From Shinisaurus crocodilurus (taxonomy: Eukaryota > Chordata > Lepidosauria > Squamata > Shinisauridae), in NCBI GenBank assembly GCA_021292165.1, contig CM037876.1, positions 207,102,200 through 207,166,199 on the forward strand: DNA of 64,000 nt. Reading direction: 5' to 3'. Numbering within the stretch: the stretch's first letter is position 1; each line of letters starts with the position of its first letter. Made by a program: the position numbers and the translations under genes. Below are positions 57,366 through 64,000 of the stretch, one piece after another. The notes beneath the pieces were generated by a model. The model ran no database searches. It was not told where the DNA came from and saw nothing but the letters and a program-made list of their open reading frames with translations.

Positions 57366-57495
57366 GGTAATAACCAGGTCAGGCCTGGTTATTACTTGGA
57401 TGGGAGACCCCTCCTCTAGTTTCCTGCATTGAGCAGGGGGTTGGACTCGATAGCCTTGTAGGCTCCTTCCAACTCTATGATCTATGAATCTATGA
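57366..57495 (+). mobile_element. 5S-rRNA-headed SINE with CR1-type tail, truncated
   Basis: TCAGGCCTGGTTATTACTTG and GATGGGAGACC come from 5S rRNA. TTTCCTGCATTGAGCAGGGG, CCTTGTAGGCTCCTTCCAAC and TCTATGATCTATGAATCTAT form a CR1-like 3' end. A perfect 12-bp inverted repeat (57367-57378 with 57384-57395) lies at its truncated 5' end. Confidence 0.85.
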
Positions 57496-58211
57496 GCCAG
57501 ACCTGCCTTTAATGTCTCTGCCCCCAGCAAGCTCTGCCCCTTTAACTTTAACACATTCTGTGAAGGTTTAAACAGGACCCTACACACATTCAGCAGAATG
57601 CTCCAGACCTTCACCAAATACACACAGGTCAGGAGAGGCAAAACCAGGTACGGAATGGGATGTTGGGGGCAGGGCCAGTGCAATGCATGGGTGAGGGACT
57701 TCTGAATAGGGTTGTAGTCTAACCTAATAAACAGGGCCGGTGCTACCATTAGGCCAACTAGGCAGCTGCCTAGGGCGCAGGGCTAAAGGGGGCGCAAAAA
57801 TTTGGAGGGGGACACATTCTGGCACCGCGCCAGAAACGCCTTGGGGAAAAAATCCAGTGCTAAAATGCGTATTTTACAAAGTTTGTTTTACCAATCATAT
57901 CCTGACTTGTACAGGGCCGGATTAAGAGCATTATGGGCCTGGTGCTGAGGATTTTGGTGGGCCTTTTTATGGAAATAAATAAAATGAAGACGCAATTTTA
58001 TATTAAAACAAATTAAATATTTTAATTACCATTAAAGTGCCAAAACAGAAACATATTGAAAATATTTCTTTTTTTGTAAACAATAAGCTTGCTAACTCAA
58101 TAAAACCGTTCATCACATATCGTTGATGATAAGTACCTCCACGTTTTTTAACCTCTAGGGCAGTCTTCCCCAACCGGGGCCCTTCCAAATGTTTGGGGGC
58201 CCAGCTCCCAT

Positions 58212-58357
58212 CTTCCCCAGCCACTGGCCATGCTGCCTGAGGCAAATGAGAACTGTAGTCCAAAATATCCAAGAGGGATATTTGGTGAACTCTGTTCTCT
58301 GGGGTTTTTCAAAATAAAACTTAAAATGCCACACAATTCCCCATGAAAGCGCACGTG

Positions 58358-58390
<33 letters not shown>

Positions 58391-58513
58391 AGCCAAGCAC
58401 ACACACACATACACGTGCACACACACACACACACACACACACAGAACTCTGTTCTCTGGGGTTTTTCAAAATAAAACTTAAAATGCCACACAATTCCCCA
58501 TGAAAGTGCACGT

Positions 58514-58551
<38 letters not shown>

Positions 58552-58810
58552 AGCCAAGCAGGTGACATTTTGCAGGCGGCAGGAGGATCAACACCCCCAA
58601 AAGGCAGACACATTCACATAAATAGAACATTCACAACAACCATTTTTAAATAAACATAAACCATCTTCCCCAGCCACTGGCCATGCTGCCTGAGGCAAAT
58701 GAGAACTGTAGTCCAAAATATCCAAGAGGGATATTTGGTGAACTCTGTTCTCTGGGGTTTTTCAAAATAAAACTTAAAATGCCACACAATTCCCCATGAA
58801 AGCGCACGTG

Positions 58811-58841
<31 letters not shown>

Positions 58842-58901
58842 AGCCAAGCAGGTGACATTTTGCAGGCGGCAGGAGGATCAACACCCCCAAAAGGCAGACA
58901 C
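58212..58901. repeat. Mosaic tandem duplication with (CA)n tracts
   Basis: A block starting GAACTCTGTTCTCTGGGG occurs at 58287, 58444 and 58740. A MITE-derived block (TCTTCCCCAGCCACTGGCCA) occurs at 58212 and 58664. A block starting GGTGACATTTTGCAGGCGG occurs at 58561 and 58851. A 47-bp piece of the hAT A end (58617-58663) sits between units. Four (CA)n tracts (about 58355-58385, 58418-58442, 58515-58546 and 58810-58836) separate the parts. Confidence 0.88.
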
Positions 58902-59023
58902 CCACACCCACAAACACACAGCCCTTACGTTCAGTTTGGCTCACAAAAGAGGGAAAGCCCTTTTACAGAAGAGAAGGAGAAGGAGAACTTGCAGATCAAA
59001 AGAGTCAAACTTTTGAACCTTAC

Positions 59024-59102
59024 CTGTGCAGAGGAGGGCCATCAGGACCAGCGGCAGGTAAAGACCATCCCAGAGGTTTGTCCCATAGCAAGCAGAAGTC
59101 AT
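59024..59102 (-). CDS. Possible signal-peptide first exon inside a hAT element
   Basis: On the minus strand a Kozak-like CTCCACCATGA opens the reading MTSACYGTNLWDGLYLPLVL then MALLCT, and ends one base into a codon at CACAG|GTAAGG, a consensus donor. The reading has the form of a secretory signal peptide: polar start, LYLPLVLMALL hydrophobic core, small residues near the end. A phase-1 donor after the signal peptide is usual for immunoglobulin-superfamily and other surface-receptor genes. It lies within the family-1 hAT at 57912-59702, so it may be a captured host first exon. I recognise no specific gene and found no following exon. A chance open frame is possible. Confidence 0.35.
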
Positions 59103-59710
59103 GGTGGAGATTTTGGAGGCGGGTGGGCAGAGAGGGGTCGCTTGACGGAGCAAAAACTCAAAAACTCCTGCAGCTCATCAGTAACGGTCTTCCCAATTTC
59201 CCCCAAATTATTTATTAAAAAAAAAAAAAGCAGCCACAACAAAAGCCAGGAAGCTTTGCTTGACCAAGAATAATTGTGTTGTTCTTGTTGCTTTGTTTTT
59301 GTTTTTTTTGTTAAACTAGCATTTGAACAATTGAGCTGCGAATCAGAAAGATCTTTTGCTCGAGGCTGGAGAGAGAGGTCCCTTCTAAATCTGAATATTA
59401 CAGACCCTAGCAAGCCCCCCATGTGCTAGAAGTTCTCACAAAGAAATGTAGTAACAGTGATTGAAATGCAAAGATACTGAAATGCTAATTTGAGAACAAC
59501 AGTTCTTGCTAGGTCTTGCCTCAAGCCTGTAATGCAGATGTGCTTAGAACACCTTTCTAATCTTGAAAAAATCATTAATTATGCTGAATGATAACGATCA
59601 GAGCTAACTCCGAAGGGGGGGAAAATCGCCGCGTTGCGGGCCTATTGTCTGTTAAGGGCCTGGAGCTGCCGCTCCAACAGCCCCTAGCTTAATCCGGCCC
59701 TGGACTTGTA

Positions 59711-60299
59711 GTGGGGTGGCATACGCTTTCGGATGGCTGCGTTGCCTCTTTGCCTTTCCCGAGGGCATTGGGAACCTCGCATGATGCGACTGGGGCAGCC
59801 AAGGAATCCCTTCCCTGGAAGAAAGCTTGCAGGGAGACGGAGGCGGAGTTGGGCGCTCTCGCCTAGGCTTACCTAGAGGTTAACATGACAGAGCTGCGGT
59901 CCTAGAGAGGCCGAGGATCGGTAGAGAGAGCCGATCGTCTTCCTCTTCCGCCTCCCCGGGAAATTTGCCTGTTTGGATTTCTCAGGACTGGAGCTACTGG
60001 CTGCAGATTTAACATTTCCAGGGTGGGGTGTGTGGGTGCAATGCAACACCCGTGTGTGTGGCACAGGTGAGCTAAATGGAAGAAAGGCCTGGACTCAGTC
60101 AGGGGCGAGGGAGAAACAGCAAGCAGGGGGCGAGCCCTACAAGAGGAGCCGTGCTAGTCTGCCGCAGCGAAAGGCATGACAGCCTTGTGGAGCCTTAAAG
60201 GCTAACACCTTGATGGGGGCGTGAGAGGATGCTGGGGAGATGCTGGTAATATTTAGCGGTCAGACTGTGCTTTTTTTGAGTGTCCAAGGCACTTTTTCA
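59711..60299. other. hAT family-2 interior, no coding sequence recognised
   Basis: GC-moderate sequence following the nested element. It may be the 5' part of the family-2 transposon. Confidence 0.4.
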
Positions 60300-60393
60300 C
60301 ACCTTTCCCCGCAGTAATCCTTACAACAGCCCTGTGAGGTAGGCTGCTATTGTTATTATTTCCCTATTGCAGATGGGAGAGAACTGAAGAGGT
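60300..60393 (-). mobile_element. MIR-like SINE fragment
   Basis: CTTACAACAGCCCTGTGAGG, TATTATTTCCCTATTGCAGA and TGGGAGAGAACTGAAGAGG follow the antisense MIR core order. Confidence 0.6.
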
Positions 60394-60540
60394 CAGGCAT
60401 GGGTGAGGAACCTTTACTCCTCCAGATGTTGATGGACCTCAACTCCCATCATCCCCAACCATGGCCTGTGCCAGCTGGGGCTGATAGGAGTTGTAGACGA
60501 TCCACTTCTGGCAGGCCACAGGTTCTCCACAGGTTCTCCA
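60394..60540. mobile_element. hAT MITE 'CTCCAGATG'
   Basis: CAGGCATGGGTGAGGAACC and GGCAGGCCACAGGTTCTCCA arms around CCCAACCATGGCCTGTGCC. Followed by short repeats of GGTTCTCCAC. Confidence 0.75.
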
Positions 60541-60825
60541 CTCTACCTGAGGTTCTCCACCCCTCAGGTAGAGTGAGAAAAGTGGTTTGGATAAGGCCAT
60601 CCTGGGAGTTTGTAGCTGAAGTGAAGTTTGAGCCAAGCGCTTAGAGGCAGCTTTTTGTTTTCTTCCCCCGACCCACCCTACTGACCTGTGTGAGGGGAGG
60701 GGACCATCTAGTAGGGATACACAAATAGGAGAGGCACAGAAAACCATTGTGAAGGTGGGATGGGACGGGACACCTCAGCAGCCAGTTCTGTTACAGTATC
60801 CAGCAAATGGCTGTTCCTCAATTTT

Positions 60826-60930
60826 ATGCTGCTTTTATGCCATTTTATTATGTTTATGTTTTTGTGAACTGATGTGAACCACACAGAGAACTTCAGTATT
60901 GGGCGGTTTAGAAATGAAATAAATAAATAC
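60826..60930 (+). mobile_element. L2-like LINE 3' end
   Basis: GTGAACCACACAGAGAACTT, CAGTATTGGGCGGTTTAGAA and (AAAT)n; same terminus type as 31575-31625. Confidence 0.8.
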
Positions 60931-61209
60931 ATTCTGCAATTATGAAGACACCTCTGCATTTGCTAAGTCAAGGAGCCTCTGCATAGCAAAAAGTCCCCCA
61001 CTCTGTGGGAGGAGATGTAACTCAGCCATGACATTGCAGCTGTTCTCAATTTCAGAAATATCAATTCCAATCCTGTGCATATTGATTTTTTTAAAATATA
61101 TATGGTTTCATTGCGTTATTGTTTATCATGTATGTGGTTTCTTTTCAGTTGTGGATTTTATTATTGTTAGACACCTTGAGCAGGTTTTATGGAAAGGGGA
61201 GGTATAAAT

Positions 61210-61276
61210 CTAGTTTCCTGCATTGAGCAGGGGGTTGGACTTGATAGCCTTGTAGGCTCCTTCAACTCTATGATAA
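61210..61276 (+). mobile_element. CR1-like tail fragment
   Basis: AGTTTCCTGCATTGAGCAGG, GGTTGGACTTGATAGCC and CTTCAACTCTATGATAAGAT; the tail of the 5S-SINE/CR1 type. Confidence 0.8.
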
Positions 61277-61323
61277 GATAACAAAGCATGGTAAAAGTCT
61301 AAGCCACGTTTTTACGACGCATA

Positions 61324-61857
61324 TTGGGTGTCCCCAATTGCGTTGGACACACAGCTATGTACCTAGAAACTGGAGTAGGCCTTTTGGAAATGAGAGCTCG
61401 GGTACAGACCATCAAATTTTGGTTGTGCCTTTATTTTTCATCTGGGTACCACAGTTATGTACAATCTATGTTAATGGATTCTTATGCTAGCAAATGGTCT
61501 CTTTTGGTCCAACATAAGATTCGCTCAATTGGCATTCTCCTTGATTCCATTTTTATGCTCAGCCATCAGCAAGCCTTAAGATTGGTGTCCCAGGGGTTGT
61601 ATGACATTGAAAGCCAGGAGTTATTTTCCTTAGCAAATAGGACTTGCTCACCTATCGCAAACAGTGTGCTGCCGATTTATGGATCTCCCGCCTCTTACAT
61701 GTCACCTCTTAGAAACTTTCAGGCTCACAATGCATTTATATTAGCCGGATTCAACATCTTACTTCCTGTTTATGTGACCACAATCCAACTGTTACCACCC
61801 AAGTTGCTAAATTCCTTTAGCTGTAATGCAAAGGAGGGTCCTTTTACTGGGAAATAA
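61324..61857 (+). pseudogene. Possible LINE C-terminal reading frame
   Basis: 178 codons are open without a stop. The reading begins MGVPNCVGHTAMYLETGVGL, then LEMRARVQTIKFWLCLYF. This GVP-C, LE-G and EARA..NYWL-like order resembles the C-terminal region of some reptile non-LTR retrotransposon proteins. The clade is not determined and similarity is by memory of pattern only. It lies inside hAT family 2, next to a CR1-like tail. It could instead be an unrelated chance frame. Confidence 0.4.
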
Positions 61858-61984
61858 CTGAGAGCTGACCTATCTCTACTCTTATATACACTCTGTGAGT
61901 TTGTGTAAACGTGGCTGATTTGTTTTATTTGGGTCGTAAGACCGTAATAAACCTTTAGTAGTAACAAGTCATGGTGAACAACCC

Positions 61985-62160
61985 ACAGTTCACAAGCCAA
62001 CGACAAACCATGGGTTCTCTTCATGGGATCTTCGTGGTTAACAAACCATGGCTTGTTAGCACAGCTGGGTTCAGACAACATGATAACCCACATTTCATCA
62101 GCAACCCACACTCAACCTATACTCAACCCTTGAGTGTGGGTTATCGTGTTGTCTGAACCC
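61985..62160. repeat. 'GGGTTATC/GATAACCC' hairpin repeat
   Basis: GGGTTCAGACAACATGATAA and TTATCGTGTTGTCTGAACCC form a hairpin. A flanking arm alternates AACCATGG motifs. Relative of 46376-46556. Confidence 0.65.
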
Positions 62161-62928
62161 AGTGTTTAATAGGGCTTACACTCTGGCAGATGTACCGGTA
62201 TTTAAGATTACAGCCCAACTGTAATGCCCTTGATAACTGATATTTGGGCATAGATATTGGACATATATTGTTCTTTCCCTTATAGCAGTCTACATATATA
62301 TCGACCCTAAAGAGTCCTGTGAAATTTGCACTTGCATTTCAAACATCATTTCATTCAGCCTGATCCTATGCACATTTAATGGGATTTACTCCCATATACC
62401 GTAAGTGTGGATTGTCTTAGGCTTTGATCAAGATTTCCCTTTGTTCTTGTTTCTGATCTGGCTACAGATATTGTTCTTTCCTTTTAAAAAAGAAATCACA
62501 TATATCCACTCTGAGGAAGAGTCCTGTGTGACTCAAAGGTTTGTACCAGTATTTCAGAGACTAGTTGGTCCAAGCTAAAGGCAGTCATTCAACACTCAGA
62601 GATTCTTGTTTTCAGTAGCTTTTATGTTAGAAATTGTATTTTGTTTCAGTGGCATGGATTTGTGGGAAGAAAAGGGAGTACGGGATAGTATCAACTAACT
62701 AGCAAAGGTTGGGCCCTCCAGATGTTACTGGCCTACAGATCAGTTTTAAAATCAGGTGTTGTGTTTTTTTAATTTTCAGATTGCTGTTTCTTGTATTTTT
62801 GTTGCTTTTGCTTTTATGGTTTTATGTTCTATTTTGTACCTAAATTGTTTTTGTTTTTTTTATTGCGAACCACCCTGACAACTTTATGTTCTTTGGCTTA
62901 CGCTTTTATGGTCTGTGGCTTACGCTGG

Positions 62929-63072
62929 CTCAGCTTGTCCAAGTGTGGAAAGCTAAGCAGGGTCAGGCCTGGTTATTACTTGGATGGGAGACCCCTCCTC
63001 TAGTTTCCTGCATTGAGCAGGGGGTTGGACTTGATAGCCTTGTAGGCTCCTTCCAACTCTACGATCTATGTT
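62929..63072 (+). mobile_element. 5S-rRNA-headed SINE with CR1-type tail
   Basis: GGAAAGCTAAGCAGGGTCAG and TTACTTGGATGGGAGACC are the 5S internal promoter region (A box and C box). They are followed by TTTCCTGCATTGAGCAGGGG and CTTCCAACTCTACGATCTAT, a CR1-like tail. More complete at its 5' end than the 57366 copy. Not a 5S rRNA gene. Confidence 0.87.
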
Positions 63073-63186
63073 ATGGGGAGGCATATGAATATCGTAAATA
63101 AATAAAACAAACAAACTCCCATGAGCCCCAGCCAGCACTGGCAATAGTCAGAGCTGCAAGCCATTGCCAGGAGGCTTCCCAAAACT

Positions 63187-63432
63187 ATGCATCCCCAGGA
63201 GGTCCTGCATTTTCTATTGCAGCATGAATTGGTTGCAAGTTTCCCCAATGTTTCAGGGGCACTCAGAATACTATTAACATTACCAGTTTCAGTGGCCAGT
63301 GGAGAAAGAAGTTTTTCCAAATTAAAATTAATAAAAAATTATCTGCGTTCAACAATGTGCCAACCAAGACTGGTTGGCTTGGCAACCATTTCAATTGAAT
63401 CTCAGTTAGCATCTTCTTTAGACATTAAATAA
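63187..63432 (+). pseudogene. hAT transposase C-terminal remnant, family 2
   Basis: The open segment contains LRILLTLPVSVASGERSFSK, then LKLIKNYLRSTM and LVGLATISIESQLA. This is the hAT dimerisation domain, with the conserved S-x-x-R-S-F-S-K-L-K-x-I-K-x-x-L-R core, close to that of host ZMYM1-like proteins. It ends 286 bases before the right inverted repeat, in the expected orientation. Upstream catalytic parts were not recognised. Non-functional fragment. Confidence 0.88.
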
Positions 63433-63789
63433 ATGGTTTGCCAGTTTGCCAAGAAAAAGGCAAGGAAAATGAAGTTTTAAACATGAAATGTAGTTTCTGT
63501 CACACTTCACCAGGAATTTTTCTATATAGCAAATTGGTACTACATCAACATGTATTTTATGTATGTTAATGTCTATGATAATAATTTTTTTAGGTTTTGC
63601 CAATTGACTTTTATTTCATAATGGGCATAGGGCTGGAGGGAGGGAGGGCTCAAGTGGGAGGGGGGGCGCTAAATATCAGATCTTGCCTAGGGCACCAAAC
63701 TGCCTTGCACCGGCCCTGCTAATAAAGGTTGCAATCTTATGAACACTTATTTCGGAATAAGCCCCAATGGATACAGTTGGGCTTATTTA

Positions 63790-64000
63790 TTTATATTTAT
63801 TTATTTAATACATTTTTATACCACCCAATAGCCGAAGCTCTCTGGGCGGTTTACAACAGTTAAAACCATAAAATACAATATAAAATAAATATAAAATTTA
63901 AAACCACAGATTAAAACAAACAACAAAGCTAGCAGCAACAGTTACAATAACAGAGTTAAAAACAACTACATGTTGATTTACATGCCTGGGAGAATAGAAA
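63790..64000 (-). mobile_element. L2-like LINE 3' end, antisense, runs off the window
   Basis: (ATTT)n, TTTTATACCACCCAATAGCC, GAAGCTCTCTGGGCGGTTTA and a long A/T-rich 3' UTR. Same terminus type as 31575-31625. Confidence 0.85.

Larger units (their letters stand above)
57912..59702 (-). mobile_element. hAT family 1 nested in hAT family 2
   Basis: The ends CAGGGCCGGATTAAGAGC and CCCTAGCTTAATCCGGCCCT-G are flanked by an exact 8-bp duplication, GACTTGTA (57904-57911 and 59703-59710). Removing the insert and one duplication restores continuous family-2 end sequence. The A end is about 200 bp and the B end about 70 bp. Between them lie rearranged (CA)n duplications (58212-58901) and about 700 bp of unique sequence with a signal-peptide-like exon. 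No transposase remains. Confidence 0.95.
57732..63718 (+). mobile_element. Large hAT element, family 2, complete ends
   Basis: The ends CAGGGCCGGTGCTACCATTA and CCTTGCACCGGCCCTG are flanked by an exact 8-bp duplication, CTAATAAA (57724-57731 and 63719-63726). It is 5,987 bp, or about 4.2 kb without the nested family-1 element (57912-59702). A hAT transposase C-terminal remnant lies at 63187-63432, next to the right end. Other elements have also landed inside: a MITE, LINE 3' ends and a 5S-headed SINE. Both ends match the shorter element at 8714-9983 in reverse. Confidence 0.94.

Noticed and set aside
58321..58613. Cysteine/valine-repeat frames
   Set aside because: Translation of (CA)n/(TG)n tracts.
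62940..62992. 5S rRNA-like sequence
   Set aside because: Only the internal promoter part is present and it is fused to a CR1-like tail; a SINE, not a 5S gene.

Overview
This window is eukaryotic, from a vertebrate and almost certainly a squamate reptile (lizard or snake; species not determined). The signs are split protein-coding exons with consensus GT/AG splice sites, tRNA-headed SINEs of the squamate 'Sauria/Squam1' type, CR1- and L2-type LINE 3' ends, many palindromic hAT MITEs and abundant microsatellites. There are no bacterial-style genes, CRISPR arrays or operons.

Host gene. The only host gene I can identify is the 5' half of OSBPL5 (ORP5, an oxysterol-binding-protein-related lipid-transfer protein), on the minus strand. 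Five consecutive exons join in frame: 48248-48092 (start codon), 41095-41022, 33904-33824, 24439-24338 and 22932-22729. Together they give 199 codons, covering the N-terminal basic region and most of the PH domain. The next exon, which would finish the PH domain, was not found below 22729 and probably lies beyond position 1.

Repeats. Nearly everything else is transposable elements. Positions 1-22.7 kb hold LINE, LTR, SINE and MITE copies, including an L2-like LINE with an almost readable reverse transcriptase (16.4-19.1 kb). A hAT element sits at 8714-9983 with an exact 8-bp target duplication. In 24.7-31.6 kb (OSBPL5 intron 4) a 2,054-bp hAT is inserted inside a SINE with an exact duplication, followed by a solo LTR and a decayed LINE. 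Positions 33-48 kb are mostly old intronic DNA with scattered MITEs. Positions 49-55.5 kb carry a 345-bp direct duplication and a 270-bp inverted duplication. Positions 55.5-63.7 kb are a transposon-in-transposon complex: a 5,987-bp hAT (family 2) contains a 1,791-bp hAT (family 1), both with perfect target duplications. Beside it lies a third family-1 element whose two ends and split SINE target show that part of it has been inverted.

Most interesting material. The two hAT families have conserved ends, transposase remnants and very different interiors. One interior is CpG-rich. Another carries a Kozak-like ATG, a signal-peptide-like reading frame and a splice donor, which could be captured host DNA. 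I did not find a wholly new gene system; the novelty lies in element structure and rearrangement.
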